Assembly: GCA_035550315.1 (NCBI GenBank)
Contig: DASZPL010000080.1
Coordinates: 1 to 18,265, forward strand
Direction of reading: 5' to 3'
From: DASZPL01 sp035550315
GTDB taxonomy: Bacteria > Actinomycetota > Actinomycetes > JAFAQI01
Length of the DNA stretch: 18,265 bases
The translations under genes and the position numbers were made by a program. Under the pieces are notes generated by a model. That model worked only from the letters and a program-made list of their open reading frames with translations, was not told where the DNA came from and made no database searches. Of this stretch, positions 1 through 6,385 are shown one piece after another; within the stretch, counting starts at the first letter, position 1; the number at the start of each line of letters is the position of its first letter.

Positions 1-54
1 GCGAAGGCGTTGCAGGCGTGGGTCGAGGCCAGCCAGGCCGCGCGACAGCCCTAA
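1..54 (+). CDS. trpD: 3' end of a gene, probably anthranilate phosphoribosyltransferase (partial)
   Basis: Frame 1 is open from the window edge to a TAA at 52-54 and gives 17 residues, AKALQAWVEASQAARQP. The short W-V-E-x-S element followed by a loose tail resembles the last helix of actinobacterial TrpD proteins. In M. tuberculosis trpD (Rv2192c) lies next to the nuclease gene found at 376-2163. TrpD joins anthranilate and phosphoribosyl pyrophosphate in tryptophan synthesis. The visible piece is too short for a motif-based call, so the identity rests mostly on gene order. The gene converges on the Lrp-like gene with 8 bases between the two stop codons. Confidence 0.45.
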   Translation, partial: AKALQAWVEASQAARQP

Positions 55-62
55 AAGGTCGG

Positions 63-350
63 CTAGTCGGCGTCCTGCAGCCCGAGGGAGAACGCCGCCT
101 CGAGGTCGTGCTGGGAGTACGCCCGGAACGCCACGTGGGTCTCGGTGGCGAGTACGCCGTCGACCTTGTTGAGCCGGTCGGCCACGACGTCCGCAATCTC
201 GTCGTGGGAGCGCACCCGGATCATCGCGATCAGGTCGATCTCGCCGGTGACCGAGTAGACCTCACTGACCCCGGGCAGCTGGGCGATCGCCTCGGCCACC
301 TCCGGAATCCGGTCGACTGCCGCGGAGACGAACACGATCGCCGTGATCAT
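63..350 (-). CDS. Stand-alone Lrp/AsnC ligand-binding (RAM) domain protein
   Basis: This 95-residue protein begins MITAIVFV and contains the pattern V-x-E-V-Y-S-V-T-G-E-I-D-L (about residues 29-41). That pattern is typical of the C-terminal ligand-binding and oligomerisation domain of Lrp/AsnC regulators. No N-terminal helix-turn-helix is present, so it probably does not bind DNA alone. Such short proteins are common in actinobacteria; they may bind amino acids or partner with full-length regulators, but the ligand is unknown. The ATG at 348-350 has no clear Shine-Dalgarno sequence. It lies exactly six bases after TAGGCT, which suggests a leaderless transcript from the 25-bp gap behind the nuclease gene. 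Readthrough from that gene is also possible. Confidence 0.85.
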   Translation of the reverse strand: MITAIVFVSAAVDRIPEVAEAIAQLPGVSEVYSVTGEIDLIAMIRVRSHDEIADVVADRLNKVDGVLATETHVAFRAYSQHDLEAAFSLGLQDAD

Positions 351-356
351 GCCCTG

Positions 357-362
357 AGCCTA
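357..362 (-). promoter_or_regulatory. Probable leaderless -10 box of the Lrp-like gene
   Basis: On the minus strand TAGGCT is followed by CAGGGC and then the ATG at 350-348. This TANNNT-N6-ATG arrangement puts transcription start at the A of the start codon. No good -35 hexamer is evident. Confidence 0.5.
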
Positions 363-375
363 AGCGCTCGCCGGC

Positions 376-2163
376 TCAGATCGCGGCGCGGGCCGGGCGG
401 TGCTGCGGACGCAGCCCGCGACGGTCCTCGAACGGTCGGGCCGCTCCCTGCGCCGCCGCGGCGGCGTCCACCCAGTCGCTCCGGCGCGCGGCGCCGTTGA
501 CCGGTGAGCACCAGGTGCCCTCGACGGCCACCAGCCGGGTGCCGGGCTCGGCGAGCCAGCCGAGCAGCTGGTCCATCTCCTCGGCGCTCGCGGCGGCCAG
601 CGGTCCGGGGCCCGGCACCACACGTTCGGCGGTCGCCACCAGGGCGTCGATCTGCGGTCGCGGTGGAGTGCCCGCCGGCGCGCGGGCGGCGCCGGCCAGC
701 CGGCCGTGGCGGATCACGGCGAGGTCCCAGCCGCCGGCAAACCCCGGCCGGGCGGCGACCAGCTCGCTGCAGGCGGCGAGCGCGGCCAGCCGTTGCATCC
801 GGGCGAGCACCCGCACGAACGCCGCCGCGCGGTCACGGTGCGCGGCCGCCTCTTCGTAGCGCTGCTGCACGCTCAGCGACGCCATCCGGCGGCGGGCGGC
901 TGCCAGCACCGGCTCCGGGTCGCCGGTGAGCAGCGCCTCGGCGGCGCGCGCGGTCACGGCGTACTCCTCCCGGCTCACCTGGCCTTCGCACGGCGCGGCA
1001 CACCGGCCCATCCCGGCCAGCACGCAGGCCGCGGTCGGATGGCGCGGGGAGATCCGCTGGGTGCACTGCCGCAGCGGCACCGCCTCGTGGATCGCCGCCG
1101 CGACGGCCTGCGCCGTGCGGCGCGATCCGAACGGCCCGAGGTAGGTCGCGCCGTCGCCCGCCACGCGCCGCACCAACGCGAGCCGGGGAAACGGCTCCAC
1201 GGTCAGCTTCAGCCAGCTCGCGCGTTCGGGGAACCGGGAACGCCGGTTGTAGCGGGGCTTGTGCTCGGCGATCAGCCGGAGCTCGCGGACCTCGGCCTCG
1301 AGCGGATGCGCGCACGCGATCGCGTCGACCCGCTCGGCGATGCCGACCATCTCGGCCATCCGGGTCCGCGGCTCGGACGCGACGAAGTACTGCCGGACGC
1401 GCGACCGGACGTGGCGGCTGCGGCCGATGTAGAGCGGCCGGCCGCGGGCGTCGCGGAAGATGTAGACGCCGGGGCCGTCGGGCAGGCCGTTGGCCAGGTA
1501 GCGCTTCCGGCGCTGCGCCGCGGTCGCCAGGCCGGTGAAGGTGACCAGCTCCTCGTGGGTCTGCACGCCCAGGTTGCCCAGCCGCTCAAGCAGCCCGTGC
1601 AGCACATCGGTTGTCGCGCGGGCGTCGGCGAGGGCGCGGTGGTTCGGGGTGGTGGTGGCGCGGAAGATCCGCGCCAGCGTGGAGAGCTTGCAGTCGGGCG
1701 CCTCGTCGCGGGTCAGCACCCGGCGGGCCAGCCGGGCGGTGTCGACCGAGCTGAAGCCCGGCCAGTCGATGCCGAGCTGGCCGCAGCCGGCGCGCAGGAA
1801 GCCGACGTCGAACGGGGCGTTGTGGGCCACCAGGACGGCGCCGCGCGCCCACGCCAGGAAGCTGGGCAGCACGGCGGCCAGCGGCGGCGCGGTCGCCACC
1901 ATCGCGTCGGTGATCCCGGTGAGCACGGCGATGAACGGCGGGATCGCCAGCTGCGGGTTGACCAGCGTCTGGAACTCGCCGAGCAGCTCGCCGCCGCGGA
2001 CCTTTACCGCGCCGATCTCGGTGATCGCCGACGCCGCCGGCGATCCACCGGTGGTCTCCAGGTCGACGACGACGAAGGTGACGCTCGACAGCGGCGTGCC
2101 GAGCTCGTCGAAGCTCGCCTGGTGCGGGATCTCGCTGCCAGCGACCGGGGTCTGGGCCGACAT
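376..2163 (-). CDS. DEDDh 3'-5' exonuclease fused to a UvrC-like GIY-YIG nuclease
   Basis: This 595-residue protein carries two nuclease domains. Residues about 28-195 form a DEDDh exonuclease of the DnaQ/epsilon type, with D34 and E36 in VDLETTG, D119 in HNAPFD, and H175 and D180 in NHRALADA. Residues about 228-310 form a GIY-YIG domain as in UvrC and Cho, with GVY 232-234, YIG 245-247, R255 and the probable catalytic E294 before HKPRYN. A Cys-containing segment with the UvrC-like form C-x-x-x-M-G-R-C-x-x-P-C follows. A helical stretch with EEAAAHRDR resembles the UvrB-interacting UVR motif. I see no UvrC-type RNase H domain. It is the Rv2191 type, presumably acting in DNA repair. The ATG at 2163 lacks a Shine-Dalgarno sequence and sits six bases after TACGGT. 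The Lrp-like gene follows 25 bases downstream. Confidence 0.9.
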   Translation of the reverse strand: MSAQTPVAGSEIPHQASFDELGTPLSSVTFVVVDLETTGGSPAASAITEIGAVKVRGGELLGEFQTLVNPQLAIPPFIAVLTGITDAMVATAPPLAAVLPSFLAWARGAVLVAHNAPFDVGFLRAGCGQLGIDWPGFSSVDTARLARRVLTRDEAPDCKLSTLARIFRATTTPNHRALADARATTDVLHGLLERLGNLGVQTHEELVTFTGLATAAQRRKRYLANGLPDGPGVYIFRDARGRPLYIGRSRHVRSRVRQYFVASEPRTRMAEMVGIAERVDAIACAHPLEAEVRELRLIAEHKPRYNRRSRFPERASWLKLTVEPFPRLALVRRVAGDGATYLGPFGSRRTAQAVAAAIHEAVPLRQCTQRISPRHPTAACVLAGMGRCAAPCEGQVSREEYAVTARAAEALLTGDPEPVLAAARRRMASLSVQQRYEEAAAHRDRAAAFVRVLARMQRLAALAACSELVAARPGFAGGWDLAVIRHGRLAGAARAPAGTPPRPQIDALVATAERVVPGPGPLAAASAEEMDQLLGWLAEPGTRLVAVEGTWCSPVNGAARRSDWVDAAAAAQGAARPFEDRRGLRPQHRPARAAI

Positions 2164-2169
2164 GGCGTC

Positions 2170-2175
2170 ACCGTA
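2170..2175 (-). promoter_or_regulatory. Probable leaderless -10 box of the DEDD/GIY-YIG gene
   Basis: TACGGT (2175 to 2170 on the minus strand), then GACGCC, then the ATG at 2163. The six-base gap places transcription start at the start codon. The box forms the distal end of the 23-bp element repeated in inverted form at 2242-2264. Confidence 0.5.
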
Positions 2176-2221
2176 AGATCCACCGCCGACAACGCTTTGG
2201 CGCCGCGCCGAGGGCCCAGCG

Positions 2222-2243
2222 CCCGGCCGCGACCGGGTTTTTT
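2222..2243 (+). terminator. Terminator-like hairpin with T6 upstream of the small protein gene
   Basis: CCCGG (2222-2226) and CCGGG (2233-2237) can pair around a six-base loop and are followed directly by six T (2238-2243). This has the shape of a short intrinsic terminator reading rightward. It lies before the 62-residue gene, so it could stop antisense transcription coming out of the nuclease gene. The stem is only five pairs in GC-rich DNA, so chance is a real alternative. Confidence 0.3.
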
Positions 2244-2288
2244 GTCGGTGGCGGGTCGTACGGTCGGTCGCGGTTGAGAGGAGCCGGC

Positions 2289-2477
2289 ATGATCATCGAC
2301 TGCGACCGGTGCCAGATGCGTGACGTGGCGTGCGACGACTGCGTCGTCTCGGTGGTGCTCGCGTTGCCGGCCAGTCCGCTGCGGGCCGACGAAGCGGATG
2401 CGCTGCAGGCGCTGGCCGAGGGCGGCCTGGTGCCGCCGTTGCGGATGACGCCCCGCGGCGAGGCGCAAGGCATGTGA
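2289..2477 (+). CDS. Small four-cysteine (putative zinc-binding) protein
   Basis: This 62-residue protein starts MIIDCDRCQMRDVACDDC, giving C5-x2-C8-x6-C15-x2-C18, a compact four-Cys site that could hold one zinc. The rest is a hydrophobic strand (VVSVVLALP), an acidic helix (about residues 31-45) and a short tail with GLVPPLRM. The ATG at 2289 is chosen because the strong Shine-Dalgarno AGGAG ends five bases before it. An in-frame TTG at 2274 has no such site. I recall similar short proteins near this locus in other actinobacteria, but no function is known to me. It diverges from the nuclease gene, and its stop codon overlaps the first GTNAC box of the next gene's control region. Confidence 0.75.
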   Translation: MIIDCDRCQMRDVACDDCVVSVVLALPASPLRADEADALQALAEGGLVPPLRMTPRGEAQGM

Positions 2478-2496
2478 CTGCTGTTACGGATGTGAC
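2474..2496 (+). promoter_or_regulatory. Three GTNAC boxes with 9-bp period, possible MtrA operator
   Basis: GTGAC at 2474, GTTAC at 2483 and GTGAC at 2492 are direct repeats spaced exactly 9 bp apart. The response regulator MtrA of actinobacteria is known to bind direct repeats with a GTNAC-like core and to control peptidoglycan hydrolase genes such as NlpC/P60 proteins. The next gene is an NlpC/P60 hydrolase, which supports the assignment. It is inferred from spacing and context only. Confidence 0.45.
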
Positions 2497-2546
2497 GGCT
2501 GGGCAAATTTTGGTACGACGGATTGCCGCCATGCCCGCCCAGGTGG

Positions 2547-2575
2547 TGGCCACCGGTTGCCCTGGCCGCTAGTCT
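2547..2575 (+). promoter_or_regulatory. Candidate promoter of the NlpC/P60 leader
   Basis: TGGCCA (2547-2552) and TAGTCT (2570-2575) are separated by 17 bp and would start transcription near 2582, just before the riboswitch. The -35 matches TTGACA at four of six positions. A GCCGCC/GGCGGC hairpin (2600-2616) would form the first structure of the RNA. Confidence 0.4.
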
Positions 2576-2631
2576 CAGCGCCGGTCGTTGCGTTGTGACG
2601 CCGCCAGCCGGGCGGCGGGCGCGCACCACCG

Positions 2632-2790
2632 CCGAGTCGAGCCGGTTAGCGCCGGCCGAGCCGGGGACCCGGTCCTCTGGGGTGAATCGGCGGCTGCCAG
2701 TCCAGGCTGGCGGTCACCGTAGGGCGATTTCCCCGCCCGAACCCGTCAGCTCACCCGGTAGGCGGTCGAGGGAAGAACGGGAGAACCGCC
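2632..2790 (+). promoter_or_regulatory. ydaO/yuaA-type cyclic di-AMP riboswitch
   Basis: Conserved ydaO sequence blocks are present in order: CCGGGGACC (2661-2669), GGGGTGAATCGG (2679-2690), CCGTAGGGCG (2717-2726), CCCGAACCCGTCAGC (2736-2750) and CCCGGTAGGCGG (2754-2765). GGGGA at 2663-2667 can pair with TCCCC at 2730-2734. This family binds cyclic di-AMP and in actinobacteria commonly precedes cell-wall hydrolase genes, as here. The likely output is repression of the downstream gene when c-di-AMP is high. GGCGGT (2761-2766) and ACCGCC (2785-2790) flank the Shine-Dalgarno GGGAG (2779-2783), so translation control through this helix is conceivable. The exact ends are approximate. Confidence 0.88.
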
Positions 2791-2793
2791 TCC

Positions 2794-3897
2794 GTGGCGT
2801 TGCGTTCTCGGGGTGCCGTCGCACCCAAACCGCTATCGCACTCGACAGACCACTCCGATCAGCCGGCCAGGTCGGCCGCCCGCCGGTTCGCGTTGCGCGC
2901 CGCCGTGGTCGCTGCCGGGCTCAGCGCGATGATCGTGCCGGCCGCCACCGGTAGCGCGGCACCGTCCTCGCACCTGACGCTGGCGCAGGCGAAAGCCCAG
3001 GTCGCGGCCTTGAATGCGAAGGCCGAGCGGATCACCGAGGCGTACGACAGCGCCAACACCAAGCTCAGCTCGCTGCAGCGGCAGGCGCGGATCACGGGGC
3101 GCGAGCTCGGCCGGGACCAGAGCCGGCTCGACCGGATCCAGTGGCGGGTCGGCAAGGCGGCGGCCGCGGCGTACCGCAGCGGTGGCTTCGACGTCACCAT
3201 GTCGCTGATCTCCACCGGCAGCGCGCAGACCTTCCTGGACCAGACCAGCAGCCTGAACGAGGTCGCCAGCTACGAGCGCGACCAGGTCGCCGAGGCCGAC
3301 GCGGCGCAGCGCCAGCTCGCCCAGGCCAAGCAGGTGCACGACGCGCTGGTCAGCCAGCAGCAGCAGACGGTGCGCGCGATCGGGTCGCAGAAGTCGTCGA
3401 TCGAGCGGCTGCTCGCCCAGCAGAAGCAGGTGCTGAGCCGGCTGACCGCGGCCGCGCACCAGCGCTACGTCGCGCAGCAGCAGGCCGTCGTGCAGCACGC
3501 CGTCACGCAGCGGCAGCACTACACCGCGCCCACCTACAACGGCCCGGCAACCGGCTCGGCCGCCGCGGCGGTCTCGTTCGCCTACGCCCAGCTCGGCAAG
3601 CCGTACGTGTACGGCGGCGCCGGCCCGAGCGCCTACGACTGCTCCGGCCTGACCATGCGCGCCTGGGGCGCCGCCGGTGTGGCGCTGGCGCACAACGCCG
3701 CCGCCCAGCAGGCGAGCGTCCCGGCGGTGTCGCTGTCGGACCTGCAGCCCGGTGACCTGGTGTTCTTCGGCCGGCCGGCCTACCACGTCGGCATCTACAT
3801 CGGCGGCGGCCGGATGATCCATGCGCCGCACACCGGCACGGTCGTCCAGATCACCTCGCTCGCCTACTTCCCGCCAACGAGCGCCGGCCGCCCCTAG
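2794..3897 (+). CDS. Secreted NlpC/P60 peptidoglycan endopeptidase with N-terminal coiled coil
   Basis: This 367-residue protein has a long basic N-region, a hydrophobic signal segment (about 33-52) and a likely cleavage site near GSAAP (residue 56). A long glutamine- and alanine-rich coiled coil covers about 60-240, and an NlpC/P60 domain about 258-360. Catalytic residues are C283 in YDCSGLT, H331 in YHVGIY and H343 in MIHAPH. The family cuts the D-glutamyl-meso-diaminopimelate bond in peptidoglycan stems; the coiled coil usually restrains or positions the enzyme, as in RipA/RipC partnered with FtsX. By position and architecture it corresponds to the Rv2190c (RipC) type. The GTG at 2794 follows GGGAG (2779-2783) by ten bases. 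The leader carries the c-di-AMP riboswitch. Confidence 0.92.
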   Translation: MALRSRGAVAPKPLSHSTDHSDQPARSAARRFALRAAVVAAGLSAMIVPAATGSAAPSSHLTLAQAKAQVAALNAKAERITEAYDSANTKLSSLQRQARITGRELGRDQSRLDRIQWRVGKAAAAAYRSGGFDVTMSLISTGSAQTFLDQTSSLNEVASYERDQVAEADAAQRQLAQAKQVHDALVSQQQQTVRAIGSQKSSIERLLAQQKQVLSRLTAAAHQRYVAQQQAVVQHAVTQRQHYTAPTYNGPATGSAAAAVSFAYAQLGKPYVYGGAGPSAYDCSGLTMRAWGAAGVALAHNAAAQQASVPAVSLSDLQPGDLVFFGRPAYHVGIYIGGGRMIHAPHTGTVVQITSLAYFPPTSAGRP

Positions 3898-3983
3898 TCA
3901 GTCGCACGCTGCCGGCGTTCTCGGTCGCTTGTGGGCCGCTAAGCCCACGACGCTCCCTGCGGCCTTGGCAGCGCACGACTGAC
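3897..3983 (+). repeat. Long imperfect inverted repeat behind the NlpC/P60 gene
   Basis: Arm 3897-3913 (GTCAGTCG-CA-CGCTGCC) is complementary to arm 3967-3983 at 15 of 17 positions. It encloses a perfect 6-bp hairpin, GTGGGC/GCCCAC (3931-3948). The first arm begins in the TAG stop of the hydrolase gene. No T tract follows, so it is not a classic intrinsic terminator, but it may block or process the 3' end of the transcript. A direct copy of GCACGCTGCCG (3904-3914) recurs at 3998-4008. Confidence 0.55.
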
Positions 3984-4011
3984 AAGGGGCGACTGATGCA
4001 CGCTGCCGCCT

Positions 4012-4060
4012 CTAAGTGGCCTCGCTTGTGATGGGAGTGGCAGGCGAGGCAGACTCTTAG
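4012..4060 (+). other. Predicted helix CTAAG/CCTCGC with GCGAGG/CTTAG
   Basis: CTAAG (4012-4016) and CCTCGC (4020-4025) can pair with CTTAG (4056-4060) and GCGAGG (4044-4049) to form an interrupted stem of 11 pairs. A candidate promoter lies in its loop and distal arm, so this may be a DNA- or RNA-level control structure. Confidence 0.35.
4026..4055 (+). promoter_or_regulatory. Candidate promoter of the sepH cluster
   Basis: TTGTGA (4026-4031) and CAGACT (4050-4055) are 18 bp apart, predicting a start near 4062 and a leader of about 60 bases. The -10 lacks the usual first T, so the call is tentative. Confidence 0.35.
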
Positions 4061-4105
4061 CGGGACGAGCCGTCCCGCGACGTCACGGGACCGAACGCGT
4101 CCCGT
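4060..4105 (+). other. Two consecutive stem-loops in the sepH leader
   Basis: GCGGGACG (4060-4067) pairs perfectly with CGTCCCGC (4071-4078) around a three-base loop. ACGGGAC (4085-4091) pairs perfectly with GTCCCGT (4099-4105) around a seven-base loop. The Shine-Dalgarno GGAGAGG (4109-4115) follows within four bases. Both stems share a GGGAC/GTCCC core, so arms can also pair across hairpins. They may tune translation or stability of the sepH mRNA. Confidence 0.5.
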
Positions 4106-4121
4106 CTCGGAGAGGTCTCGC

Positions 4122-5042
4122 GTGCGCCAGTTGGAAGTCGTTGCGCTGAGCGACGACGGCACCCACGTGCTGCTCGCCAGCGACAGCGAGGCCGCCCGCG
4201 CCACGCACGCGGTGCGGATCGACCACCGGCTGCAGGCGGCGCTGCGCGGCGAGCTGGAGGACCCGGAGCACCGCGAGAGCGAGCTTCCGGTCAAGGACAT
4301 CCAGGCGCGGCTGCGGGCCGGCGAGACGGTCGAGCAGGTCGCCAAGCTCGCCAAGGTGCCGGTCGCCCGGGTGATGCGGTACGCCGGGCCGGTGATCTCC
4401 GAGCGCGACCGGATCGTGGAGCAGGCCCGGGCGGCGAAGGTGCAGCGCCCGCGCGGCCCGGAGTCGACGCTGCCGCTGGGTGAGGCGGTCGACAAGCGGC
4501 TTGCCGCGACTACCGGACTGCGGACCGATACGGTCGCCTGGACCGCGCGGCGCCGCGACGACGGCGCCTGGATCGTCGAGCTGAGCTACGCCGGGCGTGG
4601 CGGCCGGCGCGCGGCGACCTGGCTGTGGGAGCCGGCCGGCCGCCGGCTGACGGCGGTCAACCCGCTGGGCAGCCGGTTGGTCGCCGAGGAGGCGCCGCCG
4701 CACCGCCGGGCTGCGGCCAAGCCGGCGGCGGCCAAGCCGGCCCGCGCCTCGTCGGCGCGGTCGACGTCGAAGACGAAGGCGCGCCCCAGCGCGAAACGCG
4801 CGACCAAGTCGACCGCCCGCAAGGCGGCTCCCAGGGCGGCGTCGGTCGTGAAGCCGGCGAAACCGCGGGTTGCACCACCGCCACGGCAGCGCCGCGAGGT
4901 CGAGCCGGTCGTCGAGTCGCCCGCGCGGCGCACCAACGGCCGGGTGCCGGTGCCGTCGTGGTCCGATGTGTTCTTTGGCGTGCAGCGTCCGGCGCGGGAG
5001 GCCAGCAGCCGCGAGCGGACTCGGGGTCGCCGCCGCTCGTGA
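4122..5042 (+). CDS. sepH: Septation protein SepH
   Basis: This 306-residue protein begins MRQLEVVALSDDGTHVLL, the typical start of the SepH (DUF3071) family. A conserved helix-turn-helix-like segment spans about residues 56-97 (PVKDIQARLRAGETVEQVAK onward). Then comes a small beta domain (about 135-190), a Lys/Ala/Pro-rich basic linker (about 195-265) and the conserved C-terminal block VPSWSDVFFGVQR. In Streptomyces and mycobacteria SepH binds FtsZ and promotes its assembly during septation. GTG at 4122 follows GGAGAGG by six bases. The basic linker may contact DNA or polyphosphate-like partners, but this is inference. The stop overlaps the next gene's start as GTGA. Confidence 0.92.
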   Translation: MRQLEVVALSDDGTHVLLASDSEAARATHAVRIDHRLQAALRGELEDPEHRESELPVKDIQARLRAGETVEQVAKLAKVPVARVMRYAGPVISERDRIVEQARAAKVQRPRGPESTLPLGEAVDKRLAATTGLRTDTVAWTARRRDDGAWIVELSYAGRGGRRAATWLWEPAGRRLTAVNPLGSRLVAEEAPPHRRAAAKPAAAKPARASSARSTSKTKARPSAKRATKSTARKAAPRAASVVKPAKPRVAPPPRQRREVEPVVESPARRTNGRVPVPSWSDVFFGVQRPAREASSRERTRGRRRS

Positions 5043-6385
5043 TCGGCGGCCTGGCCCGTCGTCGTACCCGTCCGGCAGTGATCGTGGTCGTCGGCCTGGT
5101 GATCGCCGCCGTCGTGACCACGGCTGCGGTTCTCGCCACGGACCGGGGTGATGGCACGCGACACTCGTCGCCGCCGACGGGGACGGGGGCGAGTCACCGG
5201 GCGTCGGTCAACCAGGTGCGGGCCGCCGCCATCCGGCAGTTGTTGCGGCGCCGGTCGCACGCGGTGCTCGCGGGGGATCGGAGGCAGCTGCTCGCGACGA
5301 TCGACCCGGCGGCTCGACAGTTCCGCCGCGACCAGGCGCGGATGCTCGCCAACCTCCGGCAGGTGCCGTTAGCCAGCTGGACCTACAGCTTCGATCCCGC
5401 GCAGCAACTGCGACCGACCGCGGCACAACTGCGGCTGGGGGTGCCGACCTGGTCACCCCGCCAGTTCGTGCTGCACTACCGGCTGCGGGGGTTCGACCGG
5501 CGGCCGACCGTGCGGCGGCAGTTCCCGACGTTCGTCCGCCGCGACGGCCAGTGGTATTTGGCATCGCTGACGGACTTCGCGGTTGCTGGCCGGGTGTCGG
5601 CGACCGACCTGTGGGACTACGCCCCGGTGCGGGTGTTGCGCCGGCCGGACGTGCTCGTCATGGGCCCACCCGCCATGCTGCCGACGATGCAGACCGTCCT
5701 GGCCGACGCGGTCGCGGCGATCCCGCGCGTGACGGCGGTCTGGGGCCGGGGGTGGGCGCGGCGCGTCGTGATCGAGGCGCCGTCGTCACAGCCCGAGCTG
5801 CGCGCCATCACCGGTGCGCACGGCAACCTGAGCAACCTGGTGGCGCTGACCAGCGCCGAGATTCACAGCGCCCCGGGCCGCCCCGAGCCGGCCGGCGACC
5901 GGATCGCGATCAACCCGGCGCTGTGGCCGCGGCTTGGGCCGCTCGGCCGTCGCGTCGTCCTCACCCACGAGGTGACCCACGTCGCGACCCGGGCGGCGAC
6001 CGGTTCGCAGACGCCGCGCTGGCTCGCCGAAGGGTTCGCGAACTACGTGGGCTTTCTCGGCACCGGCGTCGCACCGACGGTCGCCGCAGCGGAGCTGGCC
6101 GGCCAGGTGCGGGCCGACGGTGCGCCGCGCCAGCTGCCGGGGCGCCGGGCGTTCGCCGGCGGCAGCAGTCGCTTCACCCGGGCCTACCAGGAGGGCTGGC
6201 TGGCCTGCCGCTACATCGCCGCCCGCTATGGCCAGGCCACGCTGGTGCGGTTCTATCGGGCGGTCGGCGGCTCGCGACAGCCGACCGCTGCGGCCGTGCG
6301 GGCCGCGATGCGGCGGCTGCTGCACACCGACCCGCGCTCGTTCACCGCCGCATGGCGCCGCTTCGTCGTCCAGGAGCTCGCATGA
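5039..6385 (+). CDS. Membrane-anchored putative metallopeptidase (HExxH, MA clan)
   Basis: This 448-residue protein starts with a short basic segment (MIGGLARRRTRP) and one transmembrane helix (about 12-34), leaving a large extracellular part. Residues about 60-190 look like a small beta-rich domain. The catalytic region holds H310-E-V-T-H314 and E331 in WLAEGFANYVG, the zinc-binding HExxH plus downstream Glu of gluzincin (MA clan) peptidases. The substrate is unknown. The frame is open far upstream into sepH. GTG at 5039 is chosen because it overlaps the sepH stop by four bases (GTGA) and directly precedes the signal anchor. The stop overlaps the pimB start as ATGA, so the three genes are probably coupled. 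A cell-envelope role is inferred from context. Confidence 0.82.
   Translation: MIGGLARRRTRPAVIVVVGLVIAAVVTTAAVLATDRGDGTRHSSPPTGTGASHRASVNQVRAAAIRQLLRRRSHAVLAGDRRQLLATIDPAARQFRRDQARMLANLRQVPLASWTYSFDPAQQLRPTAAQLRLGVPTWSPRQFVLHYRLRGFDRRPTVRRQFPTFVRRDGQWYLASLTDFAVAGRVSATDLWDYAPVRVLRRPDVLVMGPPAMLPTMQTVLADAVAAIPRVTAVWGRGWARRVVIEAPSSQPELRAITGAHGNLSNLVALTSAEIHSAPGRPEPAGDRIAINPALWPRLGPLGRRVVLTHEVTHVATRAATGSQTPRWLAEGFANYVGFLGTGVAPTVAAAELAGQVRADGAPRQLPGRRAFAGGSSRFTRAYQEGWLACRYIAARYGQATLVRFYRAVGGSRQPTAAAVRAAMRRLLHTDPRSFTAAWRRFVVQELA

Larger units (their letters stand above)
2170..2264. repeat. Pair of inverted 23-bp elements between divergent genes
   Basis: A 23-bp element reads TTGTCGG at one end and TACGGT at the other. 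It occurs on the minus strand at 2192-2170 and on the plus strand at 2242-2264. The copies match at 19 of 23 positions by hand alignment and each points toward its adjacent gene, the DEDD/GIY-YIG nuclease or the 62-residue protein. Each ends in a TANNNT hexamer usable as a -10 box. The elements may be duplicated promoters or operators for one shared regulator. Confidence 0.5.

Noticed and set aside
3897..3983. Possible miniature transposable element
   Set aside because: The inverted arms are long enough, but no target-site duplication, second copy of the whole unit or transposase is seen, and the first arm begins in the stop codon of the hydrolase gene.
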